From NCBI RefSeq assembly GCF_022763305.1, contig NZ_JALEGT010000121.1, forward strand, positions 62,001 to 126,000: a stretch of DNA of 64,000 nt. Direction: 5' to 3'. The notes under the pieces were generated by a model that was not told where the DNA came from, did not search any database, and saw only the letters and a list, made by a program, of their open reading frames with translations. A program made the translations under genes and the position numbers. This document shows positions 19,551 to 28,319 of the stretch, piece after piece. Position 1 is the stretch's first letter. Every line of letters begins with the position of its first letter. Source of the stretch: Marivita sp. (GTDB lineage: Bacteria > Pseudomonadota > Alphaproteobacteria > Rhodobacterales > Rhodobacteraceae).

Positions 19551-20819
19551 TTAGGAATTCATCGAATCAAAGAATTCCGAGTTTGTCTTGGTCTGCTTGA
19601 GCTTGGAGATCAGGAACTCGATCGCGTCGGTTGTACCCATCGGGTTCAGGATACGCCGCAACACGAATGTCTTCTGAAGATCGACCTTATCAACCAAAAG
19701 GTCTTCTTTCCGCGTGCCAGACTTGAGAATGTCCATAGCCGGGAACACCCGCTTGTCGGCCACTTTGCGATCGAGAACGATTTCCGAGTTACCAGTGCCT
19801 TTGAATTCTTCAAAGATCACTTCGTCCATGCGGCTGCCGGTGTCGATCAGTGCCGTGGCGATGATTGTGAGCGATCCGCCCTCTTCGATGTTACGTGCTG
19901 CACCGAAGAAGCGCTTGGGCCTCTGAAGCGCATTCGCGTCAACACCACCCGTCAAAACCTTGCCAGATGATGGAACAACGGTGTTGAACGCACGACCAAG
20001 TCTTGTGATCGAATCAAGCAGAATCACAACATCTCGTTTGTGTTCCACCAGACGCTTGGCTTTTTCGATGACCATCTCGGATACAGCAACGTGGCGGGTC
20101 GCGGGTTCGTCAAAGGTCGAGGACACGACCTCGCCCTTGACCGACCGCTGCATGTCGGTGACTTCCTCCGGGCGTTCGTCGATCAGAAGAACGATCAGAT
20201 AGCATTCCGGATGATTGCGTTCGATCGAATGCGCAATGTTCTGAAGTAGAACCGTCTTACCGGTCCGAGGCGGAGCCACGATCAAGGACCGCTGCCCCTT
20301 ACCGATTGGTGCAACAAGATCAATGATCCGCGCCGAACGATCTTTGATCGTCGGATCCTCGATCTCCATCTTCAGACGTTCATCGGGATAGAGCGGCGTC
20401 AGGTTGTCGAATGCGATCTTGTGACGGGCGCGCTCGGGATCTTGGAAGTTGATCTGACGGCAATCCATCAGGGCAAAATACCGTTCGTTATCTTCGGGCG
20501 CCTTGATTTCACCGTCAATCGTGTCGCCCGTCCGAAGCGAGAATTTCCGGATCATTTCCGGTGAGACATAGATATCGTCAGGACCGGGTAGATAGTTTGC
20601 CTCGGGCGATCTCAGAAAGCCAAACCCATCCTGAAGAACTTCAAGAACGCCATCACCAAAAATGGTCCACCCTTCATCCGCGCGTTCGCGGAGGATCTGG
20701 AACATGATCTCGCCCTTACGCATCGTGGACGCGTTTTCGATCTCAAGCTCCTCGGCCATGGCCAGCAGGTCTTTGGGGCTTTTTGCCTTCAGGTCGGCAA
20801 GGTTCAGCTTCTCTGTCAT
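19551..20819 (-). CDS. rho: transcription termination factor Rho
   Basis: Rho is the hexameric RNA helicase that ends untranslated transcripts. The 422-residue protein starts [19 protein letters not shown] and has the N-terminal helical and cold-shock-like RNA-binding domains ([22 protein letters not shown]), Walker A APPRTGKT near residue 185 and the Q-loop/R-loop ATPase core. It is the first gene to the left of the putative origin. A small perfect hairpin lies just upstream of its start codon. Confidence 0.97.
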   Translation of the reverse strand: MTEKLNLADLKAKSPKDLLAMAEELEIENASTMRKGEIMFQILRERADEGWTIFGDGVLEVLQDGFGFLRSPEANYLPGPDDIYVSPEMIRKFSLRTGDTIDGEIKAPEDNERYFALMDCRQINFQDPERARHKIAFDNLTPLYPDERLKMEIEDPTIKDRSARIIDLVAPIGKGQRSLIVAPPRTGKTVLLQNIAHSIERNHPECYLIVLLIDERPEEVTDMQRSVKGEVVSSTFDEPATRHVAVSEMVIEKAKRLVEHKRDVVILLDSITRLGRAFNTVVPSSGKVLTGGVDANALQRPKRFFGAARNIEEGGSLTIIATALIDTGSRMDEVIFEEFKGTGNSEIVLDRKVADKRVFPAMDILKSGTRKEDLLVDKVDLQKTFVLRRILNPMGTTDAIEFLISKLKQTKTNSEFFDSMNS

Positions 20820-20830
20820 GAAATATCCCG

Positions 20831-20851
20831 GACTGCGATCAAAACGCAGTC
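20831..20851 (-). other. hairpin in the rho 5' leader
   Basis: A perfect seven-base inverted repeat, GACTGCG and CGCAGTC around a seven-base loop, lies 11 bases upstream of the rho start codon, next to its ribosome binding region. It could modulate rho translation, as rho is autoregulated in other bacteria, but no specific mechanism can be read here. Confidence 0.4.
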
Positions 20852-21330
20852 GTGTCTTCTGTGTCTCAGGAAAGGCGCGTCCAGAACAGGACTGTGCTGC
20901 TCTTAGCCGAGCATGCGCACCCTGTCAAACCTCACAGATCTCATAAATAAATTAAGAAAAAAGAAAGGTTTTGGATTGTTGTAAGGTGACGTGAGCGCTG
21001 TGGATTATCGTCTTGTCCAAACCTTACCCCCAGATCCACAGGATGTGGAGTCTTCTGGGGATAAGTGAAAAATCTTCCTATTATAGAACCTAAAGTAATG
21101 ATTTAATTTTATTATTTACAGATTAGGTCGTGGATAAACTCGGGAAAATAAGGTGATGAACCTGCCGAGGGCTGAGATATGTGCACTGCGTAGTTATCCT
21201 TTCCACAACCGGGACAACACAGCTCAGGAGAATGGACAATATCGCGAGACTGAGTTGGTCTTGCCGTTAGGTGCTGATTTCCCCAAAACACTCCGACACA
21301 GAAACCGAACTTGTCCGTAGAGTTGTCCAC
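20852..21330. other. oriC: putative chromosomal replication origin (oriC)
   Basis: This is the largest gene-free stretch of the window (20820-21330). It separates the leftward rho operon from the rightward maf-aroE-coaE-dnaQ operon, exactly where synteny with Caulobacter places its origin. It holds near-consensus DnaA boxes (one mismatch from TTATCCACA) at 20999-21007 (minus), 21056-21064 (minus), 21129-21137 (minus) and 21323-21331 (plus), with weaker ones at 21013-21021 and 21032-21040. Two AT-rich tracts are candidates for the unwinding element: about 20941-20985 and 21061-21125. Nearby parS sites and parAB support the call. No CtrA site was clear to me. Confidence 0.8.
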
Positions 21331-21930
21331 ATGAATCTTGATCTTGTCCTCGCCTCGGGATCACAGATCCGCGCAGATCTGCTTTGGAACGCGGGAATTC
21401 GATTCGACGTCCAGGTCGCACGAATCGATGAAGAGGCCATTCGACATGCGCTCGAGCTGGAAAGCGCGTCTCCTCGGGATATCGCGGACACCCTGGCCGA
21501 GATGAAGGCACGCAAGATATCAGACAAGATGCCAGGCTCCCTTGTTCTTGGCTGCGATCAGGTCCTTGCCTTTGAAAACACGGTGTTTGGCAAACCAACC
21601 TCGCCGGAGGACGCGCGTGATCAGCTCCGAGTTCTTCGAAACAAGTCGCACACTCTGCTTTCTGCTGCAGTTCTTTACGAGAATGCTGAGCCGGTGTGGC
21701 GGCATGTTGGTGTGGTGCGGCTTCGGATGCGGGATTTCACGGACAGTTACCTGGACTCCTATGTCGAGAGAAACTGGGAGAGCATTCGCCACTCGGTCGG
21801 CTGTTACAAACTTGAAGAAGAAGGCGCACGCCTGTTCACTCAGGTGCAAGGCGACTATTTCACGGTGCTGGGACTTCCGTTACTGGAACTTCTGAACCAC
21901 CTGACTTTGACCGGACGGATAGACGGATGA
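21331..21930 (+). CDS. maf: Maf-family nucleoside triphosphate pyrophosphatase
   Basis: Maf proteins hydrolyse non-canonical or modified nucleotides. The protein starts [18 protein letters not shown], with the family N-terminal SGS-x-x-R motif at about residues 9-14, and has the central VLGCDQVL (catalytic aspartate region) near residue 72. I start at the ATG that puts LDLVLASGS at residue 2-10 (199 residues), as in relatives; the frame is open 60 bases further. The start codon touches a DnaA box. The aroE ATG overlaps its stop. Confidence 0.92.
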   Translation: MNLDLVLASGSQIRADLLWNAGIRFDVQVARIDEEAIRHALELESASPRDIADTLAEMKARKISDKMPGSLVLGCDQVLAFENTVFGKPTSPEDARDQLRVLRNKSHTLLSAAVLYENAEPVWRHVGVVRLRMRDFTDSYLDSYVERNWESIRHSVGCYKLEEEGARLFTQVQGDYFTVLGLPLLELLNHLTLTGRIDG

Positions 21931-22760
21931 GTGACAGTAAAATTCCCTTGGCTGCGGTTATCGGCCATCCCATCGCCCATTCCAAGAGCCCGAATGTCCA
22001 CGGCTACTGGCTGCGGAAATACGGGTTGAAGGGCCACTATATCCCCATGGACATTGCGCCAGAGAAACTTGCCGATCTCTTGCCTCGCTTGGCCGATCTT
22101 GGCTTTGTTGGCGCGAACGTCACGATCCCCCACAAGGAAAAGGTGATGGAGATCGCTGATCTGATCACAGATCGCGCCACATTGATCGGGGCTGCCAACA
22201 CGCTCATTTTCCGCAAGGATGGTCGCATCCATGCAGACAACACAGATGGCTATGGCTTTATCGAAAACATTCGTCAGACCATCCCGGATTGGGATCCAAA
22301 GACCGGCCCTGCCGTCGTCTTTGGCGCTGGCGGTGCCAGCCGTGCAGTTCTTGCATCCTTGCTGGACGTGGGGGTTCCAAAGATTCTGCTGACGAACCGC
22401 ACGCGCATTCGGGCCGAAAAGTTGAAAGAGGACTTCGGCAATCGGATCCATGTCGTGGAATGGGTGCAGGCCGGAAATGTGTTGGAAGAAGCCGACATCG
22501 TTGTAAATACGACCTCATTGGGTATGACCGGAAAACCGGAAATGCGTGTGCCGCTTGACGGCCTCAAACCAGGCGCGATCGTAAACGATCTTGTCTACAC
22601 GCCATTGCGTACCCGCCTTTTGACGACGGCCGAAGAGCGGGGTTGCCGAGTTGTAGATGGTCTTGGGATGCTGCTGCACCAAGCCGTCCCGGGGTTCGAA
22701 CGCTGGTTCGGGAAACGCCCCGTCGTGGATGAAAACGTGCGCGCGACGGTTCTGCGGTGA
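21927..22760 (+). CDS. aroE: shikimate dehydrogenase
   Basis: AroE reduces 3-dehydroshikimate to shikimate with NADPH in aromatic amino acid synthesis. The 277-residue protein has the shikimate-binding start [11 protein letters not shown] (about residues 12-22), the catalytic-lysine motif [11 protein letters not shown] near 64-74, and the Rossmann motif [11 protein letters not shown] near 132. It is tightly coupled on both sides, overlapping maf and coaE by four bases each. Confidence 0.96.
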   Translation: MSDSKIPLAAVIGHPIAHSKSPNVHGYWLRKYGLKGHYIPMDIAPEKLADLLPRLADLGFVGANVTIPHKEKVMEIADLITDRATLIGAANTLIFRKDGRIHADNTDGYGFIENIRQTIPDWDPKTGPAVVFGAGGASRAVLASLLDVGVPKILLTNRTRIRAEKLKEDFGNRIHVVEWVQAGNVLEEADIVVNTTSLGMTGKPEMRVPLDGLKPGAIVNDLVYTPLRTRLLTTAEERGCRVVDGLGMLLHQAVPGFERWFGKRPVVDENVRATVLR

Positions 22761-23350
22761 CGTTCAAGCTTGGACTCACCGGCTCCATTGGGATGGGGAA
22801 ATCGACGACCGCACGGCTCTTTGCCGAAGCTGGCTGTGCGGTCTGGGATGCCGATGCGGCGGTCCATCGGCTCTACGATGTAGGTGGTCCGGCTGTTTCA
22901 TTGATGGAAACACTGTTCCCGGATGCCATCTCCGGCGGTGCAGTCGACCGGGGAGCGCTACGTGTCATCATTCGGGAACATCCAGACGCTTTGAAAAAGA
23001 TCGAGGACATCGTGCACCCACTCGTCCGCGAAGACCGCGCGCGGTTCATGGCCATGACGGATGCGGACATCATCGTGTTTGACATACCTTTGTTGTTCGA
23101 AACCGGTGGTGACAGCGAAATGGACGCCGTCGCATGTGTCACTGTTTCACCGGAAGAGCAGGAAAAACGCGTTCTGGATCGCGGAACAATGACCGCGGAA
23201 CAGTTTCGGACAATCCGAGACAAGCAAATGTCGAACGTCGAGAAATGCAAACGGTCGGATTTCGTGATTGTGACCGATACGCTTGAACATGCCCGCACGC
23301 AGGTCCACGATGTGTTGAGGCAGATCAGGACACAAATGACCAATGCGTGA
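22757..23350 (+). CDS. coaE: dephospho-CoA kinase
   Basis: CoaE phosphorylates dephospho-CoA, the last step of coenzyme A synthesis. The 197-residue protein begins at a GTG overlapping the aroE stop and has the P-loop [12 protein letters not shown] (residues 6-17) followed by the [10 protein letters not shown] lid-side motif near residue 35. It overlaps dnaQ by eight bases. Confidence 0.96.
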   Translation: MTFKLGLTGSIGMGKSTTARLFAEAGCAVWDADAAVHRLYDVGGPAVSLMETLFPDAISGGAVDRGALRVIIREHPDALKKIEDIVHPLVREDRARFMAMTDADIIVFDIPLLFETGGDSEMDAVACVTVSPEEQEKRVLDRGTMTAEQFRTIRDKQMSNVEKCKRSDFVIVTDTLEHARTQVHDVLRQIRTQMTNA

Positions 23351-24032
23351 GATTGTTCTTGATACGGAAACAACCGGGTTTGAACCGGAACAGGGTGACC
23401 GGATCGTCGAGATCGGTGCGGTTGAGCTGTTCAATCACGTTCCAACGGGAAAAACCTATCATCAATACATCAACCCGGAACGCGCGATGCCGCAGGAAGC
23501 CTTCGAGGTGCATGGCCTTGGCGATGAGTTCCTCAGGGATAAACCGGTTTTCGCCGATGTTGCGCAGGCCTTTGTTGATTTCATCGGTGATGCCAAATTG
23601 GTGATCCACAACGCCGCGTTCGACATGAAGTTCATCAATGCCGAGCTGTCATGGGTCAAACGGGCACCGATTCCTTTCGATCGGGCAGTCGACACACTTG
23701 CCATTGCGCGGCGAAAGTTTCCCGGGTCCCCTGCATCTCTGGATGCGCTGTGCCGACGGTTCGGGATCGACAATTCATCGCGTACCTTGCATGGCGCTTT
23801 GCTCGACTCGGAAATCCTGGCCGAGGTTTATCTGGAGCTGATCGGCGGTAAGCAGCCGGATTTTGCTCTGAGTGTGACTCAGGAAAAGTCCTCTTTGGGC
23901 GAGTCCATCGGAGAATGGCGTCCGAAACCGCGTTCGACACCGCTGCCCTCGCGGCTGTCGGAAAAAGAAAAGGCGGCTCACGCCGCCTTTGTCGAAAAAC
24001 TTGGTGATGCCGCCGTCTGGAAGCGGCTCTGA
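23343..24032 (+). CDS. dnaQ: DNA polymerase III epsilon subunit (3'-5' proofreading exonuclease)
   Basis: DnaQ proofreads for the replicative polymerase. The 229-residue protein has Exo[12 protein letters not shown] (residues 5-15, with the catalytic D-x-E), Exo[11 protein letters not shown] near 84 and Exo[18 protein letters not shown] (H-x-x-x-x-D) near 155. The linker after residue 180 and the C-terminal [20 protein letters not shown] would contact the alpha subunit. The codons for KAAHAAF also form a terminator hairpin that acts for the convergent secB gene. Confidence 0.96.
   Translation: MREIVLDTETTGFEPEQGDRIVEIGAVELFNHVPTGKTYHQYINPERAMPQEAFEVHGLGDEFLRDKPVFADVAQAFVDFIGDAKLVIHNAAFDMKFINAELSWVKRAPIPFDRAVDTLAIARRKFPGSPASLDALCRRFGIDNSSRTLHGALLDSEILAEVYLELIGGKQPDFALSVTQEKSSLGESIGEWRPKPRSTPLPSRLSEKEKAAHAAFVEKLGDAAVWKRL
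23961..23990 (-). terminator. secB intrinsic terminator embedded in the dnaQ coding end
   Basis: On the minus strand GGCGGC-GTGA-GCCGCC, flanked by AAA and TTT, is followed by TTTTCTTTTT, a standard intrinsic terminator about 45 bases beyond the secB stop. The same bases are codons of dnaQ on the other strand. Confidence 0.8.
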
Positions 24033-24035
24033 CGC

Positions 24036-24542
24036 TTATGCGTTTGCGGTTTCTTCCTGCTGGGCACTGGCACGACGCGCAAGCTCGGAACGATAAAGCT
24101 GAAGGAAATCAATCGTTTCCAGGTTCAGCGGCGGGAAACCACCGTCGCGGGTCACATCGCTTACGATACGGCGCACGAACGGGAAAAGCATACGTGGGCA
24201 TTCAATGAGCAGGAACGGATGCAGCTGTTCATCCGGGACATTCTCCACGTGGAAGACACCTGCATATTCCAGCTCGAGCACGAAAAGCGTGTTGCCGCTT
24301 TCCTTGGCCTTGGACGTGACCTGAAGCTTCAGGATCACTTCATACTGGTTTTCTGTCGTGCGTTTCTTGGCATCCAGATTGACCTGCAGCTGAACGTCCG
24401 GTTGCACCTCACCCTGAACGCCTTTTTGCGCCAGAATGTTTTCAAAGGACATGTCCCGCACGAATTGTGCAAGAACGTTCATTTTGACAGGCGCTTGCTG
24501 CGGCGCTGCGCCATTGCCAGCGGTTTCCGGCGTATCAGCCAT
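24036..24542 (-). CDS. secB: protein-export chaperone SecB
   Basis: SecB keeps preproteins unfolded and delivers them to SecA. The 168-residue protein has the typical conserved middle with FVLELEYAGVFHVENVP and the segment HPFLLIECPRMLFPFVRRIVSDVTRDGGFPPL, the SecA- and substrate-binding core. It converges with dnaQ, leaving three bases between the stops. The maf-aroE-coaE-dnaQ plus opposed secB order is the same as in Caulobacter next to its origin. Confidence 0.96.
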   Translation of the reverse strand: MADTPETAGNGAAPQQAPVKMNVLAQFVRDMSFENILAQKGVQGEVQPDVQLQVNLDAKKRTTENQYEVILKLQVTSKAKESGNTLFVLELEYAGVFHVENVPDEQLHPFLLIECPRMLFPFVRRIVSDVTRDGGFPPLNLETIDFLQLYRSELARRASAQQEETANA

Positions 24543-24605
24543 GTGTGTCTCCCTCGGATCGCGTTTTCAAAGTTGGCTGTTGCTTAGCAGCCGATCCCGT
24601 CAGCC

Positions 24606-25100
24606 TCAATGCTTCGTCCACCCGGAACCTTGATGCGTGGGTTTTTTGGTCTCTGAAAGCTCGTGAAACTCGCCGTCAATCACCGTATCGCGCGGCTTGC
24701 GGCGGGGATCCTCGGCAAATGGATCGGGTCGAGGCCCCATTTCAAACCGCTGAACGGTGACATGTTTGCGCACATAAGCGATCAGTGCGGACCGCACCGG
24801 AGGCGCGAGCAATGCAAACCCAACCGTATCAGTAAAGAAACCCGGCGTAAGCAGAAGTGCGCCTGCCAACAGGATCATCGCTCCGTGTGCAAGTGGTTCT
24901 GACGGATCTTCCAGTCGGGAAAAGGACCCGCGCAAATTGTTGAGCGCCATAATCCCCTGCGAGCGGACAAGATACGTACCAAGGATCGCCGTCAGCACGA
25001 CGATGGCCAAGGTGGGCCAAAGGCCAATCCAGCCGCCGATCTGAATGAACAGGCCGATCTCGATCAGCGGAACGAGCAAAAAAGCCACGAATAGCCACAT
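24606..25100 (-). CDS. fxsA: FxsA-family membrane protein
   Basis: FxsA is a small inner-membrane protein of unclear role; in E. coli its overexpression suppresses F exclusion of phage T7. The 164-residue protein begins MWLFVAFLLVPLIEIGLFIQ, the conserved family start, and has four hydrophobic stretches, ending with a charged tail. I chose the ATG preceded by AAAGGAG. It lies 63 bases upstream of secB on the same strand and is divergent from the Tim44-domain gene. Confidence 0.9.
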   Translation of the reverse strand: MWLFVAFLLVPLIEIGLFIQIGGWIGLWPTLAIVVLTAILGTYLVRSQGIMALNNLRGSFSRLEDPSEPLAHGAMILLAGALLLTPGFFTDTVGFALLAPPVRSALIAYVRKHVTVQRFEMGPRPDPFAEDPRRKPRDTVIDGEFHELSETKKPTHQGSGWTKH

Positions 25101-25204
25101 ATCTGGGCACTCCTTTCGCTGGGCGCGCGGTGGACTATACAACGCCCAACACCTACATAAGGATGCAACTAAGACGTTTCCACTTTGGTCTGGGCGAGGT
25201 CCTG

Positions 25205-25867
25205 ATGAATTCTCCGCTGATACAGCTTCTGGTGCTTGCCGGCATCGCCGTGTTTCTGATCCTCCGCTTGAAGAGCGTTCTGGGCACACGGGAAGGCTTC
25301 GAAAAGCCGCCCGTACCGCGTCAGCAGGAACCCCACGCGTCCACCCGCCGCGATTTTGAGGTGATCGAAGGCGGGCCTGACCATGACATAGTGGATCATG
25401 TGCCGGCCGGAAGTGATGCCGCTGATGCCCTTTCGCGGATGAAACGGGTTGAGCCGTCCTTTGGCGTCAGCGACTTCCTCGGTGGGGCGCGTGGCGCGTA
25501 CGAAATGATCCTTATGGGGTTCGAGCGCGGTGAACTGGCCGACATTCGCCCGTTTCTTGCGGACGACGTTTACGAAACCTTTGCCGAGGTGGTGGAAGCG
25601 CGCGAGGAGCAGGGCCTCACCATCGAAGCCGAATTCGTAGGTGTGCGGGAGATGTCGCTTGTCGAGGCAACATTCGATGAAGACACCGCCATGGCCGAGA
25701 TCACGGTCAAATACATCGGCGAGCTGACATCGACCGTGCGCGACCGATCTGGTGAAATCGTAGAAGGGTCGCCGACCCAGGTTAAGCGGCAAAAAGACGT
25801 TTGGACCTACGCCCGCCGAATGGGTGTAGACGATCCGAACTGGCAGCTTGTCGCCACGGGCGAATGA
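25205..25867 (+). CDS. Tim44/TimA-domain protein
   Basis: A 220-residue protein with one N-terminal membrane anchor (SPLIQLLVLAGIAVFLILRLK) and a C-terminal Tim44-like domain (about residues 75-220: FLGGARGAYEMILMGFERGE, then DVYETFAEVVEAREEQGLT and VKRQKDVWTYAR). Bacterial members are anchored in the inner membrane and are related to the mitochondrial import motor subunit Tim44; their bacterial role is not settled. I start at the ATG after GCGAGGTCCTG. mltA overlaps its stop by four bases. Confidence 0.88.
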   Translation: MNSPLIQLLVLAGIAVFLILRLKSVLGTREGFEKPPVPRQQEPHASTRRDFEVIEGGPDHDIVDHVPAGSDAADALSRMKRVEPSFGVSDFLGGARGAYEMILMGFERGELADIRPFLADDVYETFAEVVEAREEQGLTIEAEFVGVREMSLVEATFDEDTAMAEITVKYIGELTSTVRDRSGEIVEGSPTQVKRQKDVWTYARRMGVDDPNWQLVATGE

Positions 25868-26907
25868 TCCGGCGGCTGGGCGCCGTCATAAGTCTTGGTG
25901 TTCTGATGGCAGGACCTGTTGTGCCCAGTGAACCGGAAACCCAGTACGCCATTCTTGGTTTCGAAGACCTTGAAGGATGGGCCGATGACGATCACGCGTC
26001 GGCCCTCACGGTGTTCAGGAACACCTGCGCTGACCTTGACGAGCCTGATTGGGCTTCTCTTTGTGCGCTTGCCTTCGATGCAAGCGATGCCCGACAGTTC
26101 TTTGAACTGTTCTTCCGGCCAATGCTCATCACGGATGGCAAAGAGCCATTGTTTACGGGTTACTTTGAACCGGAACTGTCCGGTTCACCGGTCCGAACCG
26201 CACGATACCGGCACCCGATCTACAAGATGCCCCCGGAAGCCAATGATCGCAGACCATGGCTGACCCGCCGCGAGATCCTCAGCAGCGGCGTAATGGAAGG
26301 ACGTGGGCTCGAGATCGCCTGGGTCGATGATCCGGTCGAACTGTTTTTCCTTCAGGTTCAGGGGTCAGGACGTATCCGTTATCCTGATGGTCGCATGATC
26401 CGGGTAGGATATGGCGGAGCGAACGGCCACAATTACCGCTCTATCGGGCAGGAGTTGGTGCGCCGTGGCGTCTACCAACCGCATCAGGTCTCGGCGGATG
26501 TCATCAAGAACTGGGTCCGTCGCAACCCTCTGGACGGTGAGGACCTGCTCTTTCACAACGACTCATACGTCTTCTTCCGGGAAGTCAGTCAGGTTCCTGC
26601 CGATATGGGACCGCTTGGCGCGATGAACCGGTCGATCACACCCATGCGTACGATCGCGGTCGATCCCGCTTTCACGCCTTTGGGTGCGCCGGTCTGGATC
26701 GAAAAAGACGGTGAGAATCCTCTGCGCCGCTTGATGATCGCTCAGGACACGGGTTCTGCCATCAAGGGAGCGCAAAGGGCCGATGTCTTTTTCGGCACGG
26801 GCGACGAGGCCGGGCGCGCGGCCGGTCGGATCAAGGACCCCGGGCGGATGGTCGTGCTGATGCCCATCCAACGGGCCTATGCCTTTCTGCCCGAGGCGTT
26901 GCAATGA
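25864..26907 (+). CDS. mltA: membrane-bound lytic murein transglycosylase A
   Basis: MltA cleaves peptidoglycan glycan strands with formation of 1,6-anhydromuramic acid. The 347-residue protein has a signal-type N-terminus (MIRRLGAVISLGVLMAGPVV), the MltA core with FTGYFEPELSGSP and VELFFLQVQGSGRIRYPDG, and the C-terminal 3D domain (RTIAVDPAFTPLGAPVWIEK, then AQDTGSAIKGAQRADVFFGTG) carrying the catalytic aspartate. It is translationally coupled to both neighbours by ATGA overlaps. I do not see a clear lipobox cysteine. Confidence 0.94.
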   Translation: MIRRLGAVISLGVLMAGPVVPSEPETQYAILGFEDLEGWADDDHASALTVFRNTCADLDEPDWASLCALAFDASDARQFFELFFRPMLITDGKEPLFTGYFEPELSGSPVRTARYRHPIYKMPPEANDRRPWLTRREILSSGVMEGRGLEIAWVDDPVELFFLQVQGSGRIRYPDGRMIRVGYGGANGHNYRSIGQELVRRGVYQPHQVSADVIKNWVRRNPLDGEDLLFHNDSYVFFREVSQVPADMGPLGAMNRSITPMRTIAVDPAFTPLGAPVWIEKDGENPLRRLMIAQDTGSAIKGAQRADVFFGTGDEAGRAAGRIKDPGRMVVLMPIQRAYAFLPEALQ

Positions 26908-27488
26908 GCCGCAGACGCCTTCGGCCAGAGGAGAAAGAGCTGTGGCAGAAGGTGGCGCACTCCACCAAACCCCTGCCCCAGGCACTGCGCCGCGCCGCGG
27001 AGCCGCAAAAGCCATCCGTCCGTCGTGCTCCCGAGCCGGAGGTGATGGACCTGCCCAAGGCCTTTGGCATCGGGACGAAGCCCCCGAAGGCCAAGACGCG
27101 TATCACGACACCAGAGCCCACCTCTTCGGTGAAGCCGGTTATGGATACGAAGACCTTCGGCAAGATGAAGCGCGGAAAGCTTGTCCCAGAAGCGCGGATC
27201 GATCTGCATGGCATGACCCTCGATCAGGCGCATCCGGCATTGACCAAATTCATCTTGACCGCTTGCGCCCGGGGATTCCGGCTTGTCCTTGTCATCACTG
27301 GAAAAGGCGAGCGCGATGATCCCCACGACCCGATGCCCCGGCAGCGCGGTGTGTTGAAGCGTCAGGTTCCCATGTGGCTTCGTATGGCACCGCTCGGAAC
27401 AGTGGTGATGGATGTAACCGAAGCGCATATCCGTCACGGAGGCGGTGGCGCATTTTATGTGTATCTGCGCAGAACATCACGCAGCTGA
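26904..27488 (+). CDS. Smr/MutS2-domain protein
   Basis: A 194-residue protein whose C-terminal half (about residues 95-190) is an Smr domain: RIDLHGMTLDQAHPAL (the DLHG motif) followed by LVLVITGKGE (the TGxG loop) and GGGGAFYVYLRR. Stand-alone Smr proteins act as DNA or RNA nicking enzymes or in ribosome rescue (SmrB); which applies here is unknown. The first 90 residues are basic and disordered. Its 3' end overlaps the convergent bchO end by 34 bases, which is the left boundary of the photosynthesis cluster. Confidence 0.9.
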   Translation: MSRRRLRPEEKELWQKVAHSTKPLPQALRRAAEPQKPSVRRAPEPEVMDLPKAFGIGTKPPKAKTRITTPEPTSSVKPVMDTKTFGKMKRGKLVPEARIDLHGMTLDQAHPALTKFILTACARGFRLVLVITGKGERDDPHDPMPRQRGVLKRQVPMWLRMAPLGTVVMDVTEAHIRHGGGGAFYVYLRRTSRS

Positions 27489-28315
27489 TCCGCGACCAGA
27501 TCGGGTGCCTCTTCGTGCAGCAGATGCCCATAGCCCTCAAAAGGCTGCACCGTCGCATCCCGCAGTTTTTCAGCGCTCTCTCTGACCGATTGCGGAGGAA
27601 CCGCCTTGTCGTTCTCACCAATGAGAAATGTGCAAGGAACCGTGATATCTGGAAGATCGGCGACAAGACCATCCAGCTTCCACTGAGCCATCATCAGAAG
27701 TGTTCCATCCAGATGCGCGTCGCTTCGAAAAAGTTTGGCATACAGGTTCAGTCCTTCGGGTGAAATCTTCGAACCTGTTGTCTCCATCAGGGACACCACC
27801 TGACCGGGACCGGACATCTTTCGCTTGATCATCCGCGCCATGATCGGACTGAGCGCAACAACCCGGGCTGCGATGGGAAACAGAACTCCGGCCAAGCCTT
27901 TGAACGGTGTCAGCGCCGGGTTCACTGCCAAAAGCGGAATGCGCCTTTCAGACTTCTGCAGGATGCGCAAAGCGAGCGCCCCGCCGGCGGAATGGGCGAG
28001 GATTGCCCTGAGCTGCCAACCTTCATGTTCGATCAGTGCCTGCACGTCCTGCGCCATGAGCGGAAGGGACGATCTGTGGCGAGAGCCCAGTCTGGTCTGT
28101 CCGTGACCAGGCAGATCAATCGCAACAACATGGTGATCCTGTGCCAGATTGGACATTACATCGCGCCAGGAATGGGTGGAACCACTTGCGCCGTGCAAGA
28201 GCAGCACTGTTTCGCCCTGCCCCATTTCCTGTATGTGCCAATGATGCGGACGTACATCGGCAAAGCGTGAATGCTCGGCATGAGGCCAGGCCGTCAGGGT
28301 TTCCGCAACACCCAT
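27455..28315 (-). CDS. bchO: BchO, alpha/beta hydrolase associated with magnesium chelatase
   Basis: BchO is an alpha/beta-hydrolase-fold protein always found with bchI and bchD and thought to assist magnesium chelation, with no proven reaction. The 286-residue form has the oxyanion-hole HGASGSTHSW (about residue 40-49) and the nucleophile elbow AHSAGGALAL (serine near residue 107). I chose the ATG four bases after the bchD stop; a TTG five codons earlier overlaps bchD. It is the last gene of the crtA-bchI-bchD-bchO unit and marks the left end of the cluster. Confidence 0.9.
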   Translation of the reverse strand: MGVAETLTAWPHAEHSRFADVRPHHWHIQEMGQGETVLLLHGASGSTHSWRDVMSNLAQDHHVVAIDLPGHGQTRLGSRHRSSLPLMAQDVQALIEHEGWQLRAILAHSAGGALALRILQKSERRIPLLAVNPALTPFKGLAGVLFPIAARVVALSPIMARMIKRKMSGPGQVVSLMETTGSKISPEGLNLYAKLFRSDAHLDGTLLMMAQWKLDGLVADLPDITVPCTFLIGENDKAVPPQSVRESAEKLRDATVQPFEGYGHLLHEEAPDLVADQLRDVLRRYT

Positions 28316-28319
28316 GTCG

